This document shows, piece by piece, positions 35,793 to 43,597 of a DNA stretch of 64,000 nt. Position numbers and translations under genes: made by a program. Positions within the stretch are counted from its first letter, which is position 1; every line of letters begins with the position of its first letter. The notes under the pieces are model-generated. The model saw only the letters and a program-made list of their open reading frames with translations, made no database searches and was not told where the DNA came from. The DNA is from an uncultured Kordia sp. Its GTDB lineage: Bacteria; Bacteroidota; Bacteroidia; Flavobacteriales; Flavobacteriaceae. The DNA lies in NCBI RefSeq assembly GCF_947489565.1, contig NZ_CANLEA010000025.1:1-64000 (forward strand). The letters are read 5' to 3'.

Positions 35793-36926
35793 ATGAACGA
35801 AACACAAAAAATACGAACCATACTCGATGAAATCAAAAATGTCTTTGTTGGAAAAGATGAGGTGATTGATTTGTTGGGAATTGGACTATTAGCAAGAGAA
35901 AATGTATTCCTTTTAGGACCTCCAGGAACGGCAAAAAGTGCCATTGTAAAACAATTGTCGAGTCATGTGATTGGCGGAATTAACTTTGATTATCTCTTAA
36001 CGCGATTCACGGAACCAAACGAAATCTTTGGTCCGCTAGACATTCGATTGTTAAAAGAAGGAGAATTGGTCACCAATACAGACGGAATGCTTCCAGAAGC
36101 TTCTCTAGTATTTTTGGATGAAATTTTCAATGCGAATTCTGCCATATTAAACAGTTTGCTGATGGCGTTGAACGAAAAGATATTTCGTAGAGGAAAAGAA
36201 ACCAAAAAACTACCTGCGTTGATGTTTATCAGTGCAAGTAACCAATTGCCAGAAGATGAAACCTTGGCAGCTTTGTTAGATCGTTTCCTAATCCGATTAA
36301 AAGTAGACAATGTAAAACCCGATCGTTTGGAAGAAGTATTGCAAGCAGGATGGAAGTTAGAACGAAAAGAGAAAACATCACAAACGCAAATCTCTCCAGA
36401 AGAAATCAAAGATTTGCAAAAACAAGTAAAAGAGGTAGACTTAGCGCCGATTCGCAGTTCGTATATTGAGTTAATTCACAGTCTGCGAAATACAGGAATA
36501 GAAGTATCTGACAGACGTGCTGTAAAAATGCAAAACCTAGTCGCAGCAAGTGCCATGTTATGTGATCGTGATGTGGCGATTTTATCAGATTTATGGGTGT
36601 TAAAATATATTTGGAGTACAGAAGAACAAATAGAAACACTGCAAGCAACGGTAAATGCATTGATAGAGAAGGAGCAAACTGAAGCAGCAGTGCATCCGCA
36701 AGCATTTTTCAACAAAGCGCCAAATCCAGAAGAATTGATGAATGAAGTTTCAAACTTGCAACTAAAATTTTCAAATGAAGAAATCTCGTTGCAAGAACTC
36801 AATGTAATCAAAGACAAATTGCGCTATCTGCAAAACAGAACAGATTGGGTAAAAGATCAACAGAAAAAACAATACATAAATACGGAAATTGATCAATTGT
36901 GGAAAGAGATCTTACACAAGGTGTAA
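35793..36926 (+). CDS. MoxR-family AAA+ ATPase
   Basis: 377 residues. Walker A GPPGTAKS (residues 42-49), Walker B VFLDE (106-110), the MoxR insert after helix 2 (FTEPNEIFGPLDI), sensor 1 Asn150 (ISASNQLPED), arginine-finger region LLDRFLIR (near 164), and a C-terminal lid (IEVSDRRAVKMQ) are all intact, so ATP hydrolysis is expected. MoxR ATPases form hexameric rings and act on vWA-domain partners to remodel or mature clients. Here the vWA partner is two genes downstream. The 3' end overlaps the next gene by 28 bases. Confidence 0.93.
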   Translation: MNETQKIRTILDEIKNVFVGKDEVIDLLGIGLLARENVFLLGPPGTAKSAIVKQLSSHVIGGINFDYLLTRFTEPNEIFGPLDIRLLKEGELVTNTDGMLPEASLVFLDEIFNANSAILNSLLMALNEKIFRRGKETKKLPALMFISASNQLPEDETLAALLDRFLIRLKVDNVKPDRLEEVLQAGWKLERKEKTSQTQISPEEIKDLQKQVKEVDLAPIRSSYIELIHSLRNTGIEVSDRRAVKMQNLVAASAMLCDRDVAILSDLWVLKYIWSTEEQIETLQATVNALIEKEQTEAAVHPQAFFNKAPNPEELMNEVSNLQLKFSNEEISLQELNVIKDKLRYLQNRTDWVKDQQKKQYINTEIDQLWKEILHKV

Positions 36927-37624
36927 CCGAATATTGGTTGCGATTGCCTTCAAAATATAAAGAAAAATTAGCGCAAATTCGTGTGTGGAAATCATTGCGA
37001 ATGTCGACTGATATGGACGATATTTGGGTACGCGGAATTGCACCAAGTCAATTAAATAGTCCAGAAATACGTAGCATTCCATTCAAAAAAATATACTTTC
37101 AACATGAAAATGCTTTATTTCTCTTAGGAGGAAATTTACCCGAAGAACGTTTAAAAACATCTTTGCTTTGGTCGCCAATTCACAAAGCATTGCCAGTAGA
37201 AACGCCTGAATATAATTTCAATTTTTTTGAGTTGGATGCAAAAATAGGATTCAATATGGTGCCATCAAGCCAAGAGCGATTGGCAGTTGCACAATTAATT
37301 CCTTTAGATGTACTAGATGAAATAATTCCCAAAATGCCCGCAATTCGCTTACAATGCCTGAATTGGGTTATTATTGAAGACAAGGCTTTGCTCATTGGTT
37401 CACCATTACTTTCCATACCCGGAAAAACCTATTGGCAAAATCAAAACTTTTTGTTGCCAGCAGGATACGATTTTGAACATCCAGAATTGAGTACTTATTT
37501 TAACAAAAAAGTCAATCAAAACGGGAATGACATGATCGTTATGCAAACGGATCATAGCTATTTTAAGATCACAAAAGAAAACATACAAAAACTCACAATC
37601 AGCGGATACCGATTGTCACGATAA
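36899..37624 (+). CDS. bpX-type subunit of MoxR-vWA system
   Basis: 241 residues, cytosolic, mostly beta with a few helices. The start is GTG at 36899, inside the last 28 bases of the MoxR gene; the next in-frame ATG would remove 34 residues including TEYWLRLPSKYKEKL. The C-terminal FLLPAGYDFEHPELSTYF followed by a final ...YRLSR resembles the conserved end of bpX proteins that sit beside MoxR and vWA genes. It has no catalytic motif that I can see. It is separated from the vWA-propeller gene by three bases. Confidence 0.72.
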   Translation: MERDLTQGVTEYWLRLPSKYKEKLAQIRVWKSLRMSTDMDDIWVRGIAPSQLNSPEIRSIPFKKIYFQHENALFLLGGNLPEERLKTSLLWSPIHKALPVETPEYNFNFFELDAKIGFNMVPSSQERLAVAQLIPLDVLDEIIPKMPAIRLQCLNWVIIEDKALLIGSPLLSIPGKTYWQNQNFLLPAGYDFEHPELSTYFNKKVNQNGNDMIVMQTDHSYFKITKENIQKLTISGYRLSR

Positions 37625-37627
37625 CTC

Positions 37628-40021
37628 ATGAACGAAACGCAGTCAAAAGCCATCTATTATTTTCAATCATACCAAAACTATTTTTGGGAATGGGAAGTTG
37701 ACCATATGTTTCACGGAAGTGTAATAGAGAGTGCACAAGATTATCATGGCGGTTACAATTGTATTAGCATTCCCGATGGAATGACCATTGCGTATAAAGA
37801 ACAAATTACGGAAATCTTAAAGTTACTTTCAGACACAGGATTTCCACCATTTGGCGCATTGATCCTCACATTTTTGGCAACAAACTCTGGAGAAGTAAGC
37901 GCTGCCATAAAAGAAATATTTGAGGATATTTTAGAACGACATATAAATTTCCCAGCGGTTGATCATATTGACTTTGCAGCAGCAGAAACATTTTTAAAAA
38001 CCTTAATTGCATTACCATCAGTATATACAAAAGGGAAAAATAGAATTGATTTATTTGTGTTTTTGTTTGAAACGGCAAATCACAGTTTATCTCCAAAATT
38101 CTCAGGAGAAATTTTAGATTTTATAGAAAATCATAGTTTTCAACTCAATCAATGTAGCGTAAAAAAGGAGATGACTGTGACGGCTCTGAGTAAGGATATC
38201 AATGCTTTGGCGTTATTACATCACAGATATCCTACCGTAGATGATTTGTTGACAGCATGGTTTAAAATGACGGAAGTTCCTGTAGATCCTGAAGATACAG
38301 AACTAGAACACTTTAGCGATGATCCAGATTTTATTCAAGAATTGATAGAAGACCCAAAAACGTTCTTTATGGGAAGTTTAATCAAGCGTTTATGGTCTGG
38401 AATTCAATTGCCAATGCATTATGTACATCCTGGAGAAATGCCTTTGGGCGGAATTTCGGATATTACCAACAAAGGAAAGTTTGACAATATTCTGATCTCT
38501 GAATTTGCCAATGACGATTTGATATTTTTACACAGAATAGCCAACAAAGAAGCCTTATTCATTCGCCGAGAAACCACGCCAGAAGAAGATTTACGCACAC
38601 GTATATTTTTAATAGATACGACGATTAAAAACTGGGGAACACCAAAAATATTGTCATTTGCAACAGCTTTTTCATTCATTCATCATCCAAAAAATGAAAT
38701 GAACTTTCAGCCGTATGCTTTAGGGGAAACCTATACGCCGTTGTACTTTGATGCCAAAGAAAAAATTATAAGCGGATTGCAACGTACATCGCCTTTGTTA
38801 GATGCTGCAGCAGCGATTGAACAGTTTATTGAAGAATGTAAAGAAGATACTATAGAAATTACCTTGTTTACAGCAGCTAAAACGCTGGAACATCAAAATA
38901 TAAGACGTTTATTCAACGTACATCATAGCAAATTTGGAGGTGTCATTACATCGGACAGTCAAGGAAATATTGACGTGTATAAAATAAAGCAAGGTTCAAA
39001 ACGCTTGACAAAGCATATTCAATTGCCGTTGGCTGAGTTATGGGCAAATCCACCGAGAAAGAAAAAGTTAAGACCGAAAAAAGATCCAAAAATTGATCCT
39101 AAAGTAATTAACTATCCTTTATTATATGGTTTTCCAACGCGAGGAACCATCAACTTTGCTGACGATACATACGCGTATGTATTACAGAAAAATGGAGATT
39201 TATTCCGTGCCGAAAGTCATAAAAAAGGGTTCAGAATGATCAAGCGTGACATTCGATTTGTGACAGGAATTAAGCAAAACAAATTAGCAGCCATGTACGA
39301 AGATGAGTTGATGATAGTGTATTGGACGACAGATCATCACATGATTTTTAAAACGACTTCGATGACCTGTAGTTATAAGTCAGATCTGTCAAAATATGAA
39401 AAAGCTGTTTTCAAACATCTCATCATTTATGACGAAAGTCTGTTTCTAGTGACCAAGAAATATTACAGTGACGAACCTTTATTTACCTATTTTGATTTTG
39501 ATGATTATAGTTACTTTGATGTAGACAATCCAAATTCTGAACTCAAAAGAACATATCAAGCATATCTAAAAAATCAAGCCACTTATTTTGAAGGTTCGGT
39601 GTTTACTAAAATCAACGCAATAACCATTACCAAAGATTTAGAAATTGTATTCAATCATAAACACCGTTTAGACCTTATTGGAGAAACGGGTTATTTTGAA
39701 ATGATTGATAGAGAAGCCGCTGGTTTGGATGAAGAATTTACCAAGCATCTTCACAAGCGAAATCAACGATTAGAATACATAGAAGGAAGTGTCATTACGA
39801 TCGATAAAAATGGTATTATTACTTTTAAAAGTGGCAATCCAAACATTCCAACATTTTACCTGTCATCCTACATTGGGATTGGAATAGGGATTGCAACTGA
39901 CGAAGAATTTGCTGGAAACGATTATTTTAAACCTGAAGACGCATCGCTGAAAAAAATAAAAGTATTTGAATTTGATGCAAAATACATGGAACCTTTCTTA
40001 GAACACATACTAAACACATGA
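37628..40021 (+). CDS. Fused bpX - vWA - beta-propeller protein
   Basis: 797 residues. Residues 1-260 form a helical domain rich in Trp and acidic residues (YFWEWEVDHMFHGSVIE). Residues about 268-440 match the vWA of MoxR-vWA-beta-propeller systems: GGISDITNKGKFDNILISEFANDDLIFLHRIANKEALFIRRE, then the MIDAS strand RIFLIDTTIKNWGTPK. The canonical MIDAS DxSxS is changed to DTTIK (residues 330-334), so metal binding is doubtful. Residues 435-797 are repeated beta-strand blocks (GGVITSDSQGNIDVYK, TYAYVLQKNGDLFRAES, MYEDELMIVYW) consistent with a propeller. Its stop overlaps the next start (ATGA). Confidence 0.78.
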   Translation: MNETQSKAIYYFQSYQNYFWEWEVDHMFHGSVIESAQDYHGGYNCISIPDGMTIAYKEQITEILKLLSDTGFPPFGALILTFLATNSGEVSAAIKEIFEDILERHINFPAVDHIDFAAAETFLKTLIALPSVYTKGKNRIDLFVFLFETANHSLSPKFSGEILDFIENHSFQLNQCSVKKEMTVTALSKDINALALLHHRYPTVDDLLTAWFKMTEVPVDPEDTELEHFSDDPDFIQELIEDPKTFFMGSLIKRLWSGIQLPMHYVHPGEMPLGGISDITNKGKFDNILISEFANDDLIFLHRIANKEALFIRRETTPEEDLRTRIFLIDTTIKNWGTPKILSFATAFSFIHHPKNEMNFQPYALGETYTPLYFDAKEKIISGLQRTSPLLDAAAAIEQFIEECKEDTIEITLFTAAKTLEHQNIRRLFNVHHSKFGGVITSDSQGNIDVYKIKQGSKRLTKHIQLPLAELWANPPRKKKLRPKKDPKIDPKVINYPLLYGFPTRGTINFADDTYAYVLQKNGDLFRAESHKKGFRMIKRDIRFVTGIKQNKLAAMYEDELMIVYWTTDHHMIFKTTSMTCSYKSDLSKYEKAVFKHLIIYDESLFLVTKKYYSDEPLFTYFDFDDYSYFDVDNPNSELKRTYQAYLKNQATYFEGSVFTKINAITITKDLEIVFNHKHRLDLIGETGYFEMIDREAAGLDEEFTKHLHKRNQRLEYIEGSVITIDKNGIITFKSGNPNIPTFYLSSYIGIGIGIATDEEFAGNDYFKPEDASLKKIKVFEFDAKYMEPFLEHILNT

Positions 40022-41457
40022 AGTTAGCATTACAACATACCGATAACAGTCCGTACGCACGTTGCGGAATCTTTATCAAGCATGCTTCGCCAAAAGTATG
40101 GTTGGAAGAAATTACGCGGATGCAACTAAAGCTTTCAGAATGCAGATTATATCCATGTCCGGGAACGGAAGCAAATAGCATTTCGGGTGTTTTAATCATT
40201 TTTAAAACGGAACAGAAAAAAATAGATACGCATGCGAATGTATGTGTGCAAAAAGTTCAAACGGGCTTTTATATTCCTGAAAACACAAAGCTGAATATGG
40301 CGCTGACACAGGAAGAATTCACAAAATTATTGCAAGGAAAACCACATTTCTTTCATCATCAATATGGTTTGATAGAGCTGATCTCGGAAGTGCAATGGGA
40401 AACGATTATTCAAGTGCCTAAAGAACAATTTCCAGCAATAGAAACACCTGCAAAAGGCGTCAACATTCCAATGGAAGTCACAGCGTTTAGTGTAGAAATT
40501 GAAGAAAAAGAAACCGAAACAACGCTCGAAAACCCGTTTAGTGGTCAAGAAGTAAATCCGGAAGATTTGCCTTTTGATATGAAAAAAGTACTACAAGGGA
40601 ACAACAAAGAAGTTGATAAATACTTAAGATACTTAGAAAAAAATCCAGAAGCCGCTTTAAAAATGGCAGTGCCGTTGGATATGATGGGAACTTCTCGCGG
40701 GAAAGCCTTTGCGAAGTATAAATTTAAAAGTAATTTCTTTGATAAAATTGGATTTGGAGATGTTTCTGAAGGAACAAAAACAAAGTTCAAAACAATCGTT
40801 GGAATCTTGGCAATCATTGCTATTTTTTGGGTTGGATACTATGTTGTTGATCAACACAAAAAACAACAAATAGAAGTAGTAAGAGGAAAAACACAAGTGC
40901 GTTCTCAAAACGGTACAGAGTTAACGAATGAGGATATTGTTGACGTAAACAATGAACTAGATTCAGAAACCTTGCTTACAGAAACAGAAATCAACGATTT
41001 TAACAATACTAGAAGAACAAGCAACAAAAATAGAGTAGCAGAAGAAACCGCCGACAACTATCTCACTAATGGTTTCATCATTTTTATAGCGCTTGTATTT
41101 GGATTTATTTTGTTTGGATATTTAATCACATCAAGAAAAAAAGTACGTTCAAAATCACAACCGCAAAATGATAATAAACCAAGTTCTTGGATGGATTTAC
41201 CAGAAGAAAGCGAAGTATTCTCTTTTACAGATGAAGAAGCATCACGTGGCTCTAATTTTTATTTTGGAGGAAACGAATTATCGGCACAAAGCAAAGTACT
41301 CATTGTATTCATACTCATTGCTTTGTTGGCGTATCTTTTCTATCCAATGTTAACGACGCCAGGCATAGGAACCGTATTTTTTATCATGACTATTTTTATT
41401 GTGATTCGACTTTTATATTTATTAATCAGTAAAAATAAAACCATTCTAGATGACTAA
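40018..41457 (+). CDS. bpX-type subunit with C-terminal membrane anchor
   Basis: 479 residues. The first ~165 residues form a compact cytosolic domain (LALQHTDNSPYARCGIFIKHASPKVWL...CRLYPCPGTEANSISGVLIIF). A helical region follows with KYLRYLEKNPEAALKMAVPLDMMG. Four hydrophobic helices come next, near residues 261-280, 345-367, 423-440 and 447-467, separated by polar loops. It therefore tethers the complex to the inner membrane. The domain arrangement fits a membrane-linked partner of the MoxR-vWA pair. It overlaps the preceding gene by four bases and the next by eight. Confidence 0.75.
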   Translation: MKLALQHTDNSPYARCGIFIKHASPKVWLEEITRMQLKLSECRLYPCPGTEANSISGVLIIFKTEQKKIDTHANVCVQKVQTGFYIPENTKLNMALTQEEFTKLLQGKPHFFHHQYGLIELISEVQWETIIQVPKEQFPAIETPAKGVNIPMEVTAFSVEIEEKETETTLENPFSGQEVNPEDLPFDMKKVLQGNNKEVDKYLRYLEKNPEAALKMAVPLDMMGTSRGKAFAKYKFKSNFFDKIGFGDVSEGTKTKFKTIVGILAIIAIFWVGYYVVDQHKKQQIEVVRGKTQVRSQNGTELTNEDIVDVNNELDSETLLTETEINDFNNTRRTSNKNRVAEETADNYLTNGFIIFIALVFGFILFGYLITSRKKVRSKSQPQNDNKPSSWMDLPEESEVFSFTDEEASRGSNFYFGGNELSAQSKVLIVFILIALLAYLFYPMLTTPGIGTVFFIMTIFIVIRLLYLLISKNKTILDD

Positions 41458-42451
41458 CACACAAGGAAGTAAGTTTCACGCAAAGCTGATGTACTTCATG
41501 ATCTTTGTGTTATTCTTAAAATTTATATATCTCATTATAACCTCTATAGTTGCAGGTGATTTTCCAAGCTTTTTATTTGGAATCATCATACTTGGAATCG
41601 TGTTTTTTGTGCTTTCCTATATGATAAATTCATTGTTTGGAGAAACATTATCTAACAGAGATGGAGCAGGAGGAAGAACTTCTACCATTGGCGATAATCA
41701 GTTCAATAGTCTGATGCAGCGTTATGAAAAACTCACAGACGAATTCATAGAAAAAAAGCAATACAAAAAGGCAGCCTACATTCAACTAAAATTATTGCGA
41801 AACCCATACAGAGCGGCTAATATTTTAAAAGAAGGACATTTGTATAATGAGGCAGCACACATCTATCTAAAAAAATGCCATCGAAAAGAAGATGCTGCGG
41901 AATGCTATGAACTTGCACGTTCGTACACAAAATCTATCAAACTCTACAAAGAGTTGGAAATGAACGAAAAAGTAGGTGATATTTACTCAAAAATAAAAGA
42001 TACAGAGAAAGCGCATCATCATTACCAAATTGTAGTGGACGATTATGTAAAAAACTATCAATACGTAAAAGCGTCATTGATGTTTCGTAAAAAAATGGAC
42101 AACATACCAGCAGCCAATGAATTATTGCTACAAGGTTGGACAGATAATAAAGATGCGGTGAATTGTGCTAATAACTACTTTGCCAATTTCAAAGACAAAG
42201 AAAGATTGCAACAAGAACTCAATGAATTCAAAGAAAACCGTGTAAGTAAAGCAAACGAACGGAATTTCCTAAAAGCATTAACCTACGAATACAATAAAGA
42301 CATTGCACCAAAAGAAGACGTGCAAAAAATGGCGTATGAATTAATCTCAAAAAATAGTCAAAACGATGAAATGATGTCGTTGCTAAAACATTTTGTAAAT
42401 GACGATATGCAATTAACCAAAGACGTCTTGCGACACAAAACCAAGCGATAG
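41450..42451 (+). CDS. Membrane-anchored alpha-solenoid subunit
   Basis: 333 residues. Two N-terminal transmembrane helices (residues about 12-33 and 38-62) are followed by a long cytosolic helical array with a TPR/coatomer-like rhythm (YKKAAYIQLKLLRNPYRAANILKEGHLYNEAAHIYLKKCHRKEDAAECYELAR). The repeat pattern continues to about residue 240. It is the last gene of the bpX operon. An alpha-solenoid scaffold that docks the MoxR-vWA machine at the membrane is a reasonable inference; no catalytic motif is seen. Confidence 0.75.
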   Translation: MTNTQGSKFHAKLMYFMIFVLFLKFIYLIITSIVAGDFPSFLFGIIILGIVFFVLSYMINSLFGETLSNRDGAGGRTSTIGDNQFNSLMQRYEKLTDEFIEKKQYKKAAYIQLKLLRNPYRAANILKEGHLYNEAAHIYLKKCHRKEDAAECYELARSYTKSIKLYKELEMNEKVGDIYSKIKDTEKAHHHYQIVVDDYVKNYQYVKASLMFRKKMDNIPAANELLLQGWTDNKDAVNCANNYFANFKDKERLQQELNEFKENRVSKANERNFLKALTYEYNKDIAPKEDVQKMAYELISKNSQNDEMMSLLKHFVNDDMQLTKDVLRHKTKR

Positions 42452-42483
42452 ACTAGATTTGCAGATAATATCAAACTTTGTAT

Positions 42484-42507
42484 GTCATATCGAGCACAGT
42501 CGAGATA
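42484..42507. repeat. Dispersed intergenic repeat, type A
   Basis: GTCATATCGAGCACAGTCGAGAT; same family as the copies at 27587 and 54355. It lies 33 bases after the bpX operon stop. Confidence 0.65.
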
Positions 42508-42559
42508 TACTGTAAAATAGAAAATATCAAAAGATACTTTTCATTCAAGCAAGCACAAA

Positions 42560-42590
42560 AAAAAGCGACTCTCAAAAGTCGCTTTTTCAA
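42560..42590. terminator. Bidirectional terminator
   Basis: Inverted repeat AAAAAGCGACT (42560-42570) / AGTCGCTTTTT (42577-42587). It closes the bpX operon from one side and the TPR membrane-protein gene from the other. Confidence 0.9.
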
Positions 42591-42595
42591 TTTTG

Positions 42596-43162
42596 TTATC
42601 TTCTTCGCATATTCTGACGATTGCCATAATGTTGTTTTGGAGCACTAGAAGCACGTTTCATTTGCTGCTCCATCATTTTAATCTGTTCAGAGAGCATTCC
42701 ACGTTTATCCAAAGCCTTAGCTTCCTTCATTAAGTTCTTAGCTTCATTCTTACGGTTCTTCTGCGCTGCAATGCCTGCTAGGGTCATTTTTACCATTGCC
42801 ATGTCGTGAGACATGCTTAAACCGAGTTTCTCCGCTTTGCGTAAATGTTTCTCTGCTTGTGTCAAATTACTTTGCGAAGCCATAATTCCGTGTAGGTAAT
42901 AATAATATCCTTGTTGCTTTCTTGTCAAAGCAGTTGCCGGATTCTTAATTCTTCCTAAAATACGTTTGGCACCATCAAAATCTTGTTTACGTAACTTTAA
43001 GAATGACAATAAGATAAATTCGTTCTTAAAGTAAAATAAAACAAAAATGGCTGCCAATAAAATTAAAAAGATTCCATTACCTATTTCTCCATCGTAAAAT
43101 TGGTAAATTGCGTAGGCAAAAATTCCTCCCGCTATAATGAGTTTGATATTTTTGTTGAACAT
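42596..43162 (-). CDS. TPR-containing membrane protein of unknown function
   Basis: 188 residues. Two transmembrane helices (residues about 7-22 and 29-47) are followed by a short TPR-like region (KQQGYYYYLHGIMASQSNLTQAEKHLRKAEKLGL...AGIAAQKNRKNEAKNLMKEAKALDKRG). The C-terminal tail is basic and ends NRQNMRRR. No catalytic motif is visible. It is transcribed divergently from rpmH and convergently with the bpX operon. Confidence 0.72.
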   Translation of the reverse strand: MFNKNIKLIIAGGIFAYAIYQFYDGEIGNGIFLILLAAIFVLFYFKNEFILLSFLKLRKQDFDGAKRILGRIKNPATALTRKQQGYYYYLHGIMASQSNLTQAEKHLRKAEKLGLSMSHDMAMVKMTLAGIAAQKNRKNEAKNLMKEAKALDKRGMLSEQIKMMEQQMKRASSAPKQHYGNRQNMRRR

Positions 43163-43231
43163 AAAAACTGTATATATTTATAGAGGTTGCAAATGTATAA
43201 AAAACAATCGAAAATATTTTTTAAAATCTGT

Positions 43232-43261
43232 TTGTTAAAGTAAAAACTCTTTGTATATTTG
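43232..43261 (+). promoter_or_regulatory. Bacteroidota promoter for rpmH
   Basis: TTG at 43232-43234, a 19-base spacer, and TATATTTG at 43254-43261. An exact consensus match 73 bases upstream of the rpmH start, with the same spacing as the rpmE2 promoter. Confidence 0.8.
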
Positions 43262-43334
43262 CGCCGCACTTTTAGAAAGGAATCTCGCGTGCACTTACAA
43301 TTATTTTCAAGAGAAATTAAAGATATAAAAAGTA

Positions 43335-43493
43335 ATGAAAAGAACATTTCAACCATCGAAAAGAAAAAGAAGAAACAAGCACGGTTTCAGAGAAAGAATG
43401 GCTTCTGTAAACGGTAGAAAAGTGCTAGCTCGTAGAAGAGCAAAAGGAAGAAAGAAAATTTCTGTGTCATCTGAATTAAGACATAAGAAGTAA
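43335..43493 (+). CDS. rpmH: 50S ribosomal protein L34
   Basis: A 52-residue protein too short for most gene finders. It begins [20 protein letters not shown] and continues [21 protein letters not shown], the hallmark of bacterial L34 of the large ribosomal subunit. It has a strong promoter at 43232 and a hairpin terminator at 43513. The gene lies directly upstream of carB. Confidence 0.97.
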   Translation: MKRTFQPSKRKRRNKHGFRERMASVNGRKVLARRRAKGRKKISVSSELRHKK

Positions 43494-43512
43494 TGATATA
43501 GATAATATATAG

Positions 43513-43549
43513 AAAAGGTGTTGTTTTTTTAAAGCAACACCTTTTTTGT
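43513..43549 (+). terminator. Terminator after rpmH
   Basis: Inverted repeat AAAAGGTGTTG (43513-43523) / CAACACCTTTT (43535-43545) followed by T residues. Confidence 0.9.
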
Positions 43550-43597
43550 ACCCAAACGTTTTTTTATTTTTACGCAACACAACACACACACAAACTA

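Noticed and set aside
35990-36817. Overlapping minus-strand frames inside the MoxR gene
   Set aside because: Fully covered by the intact AAA+ gene on the other strand; no domain features.
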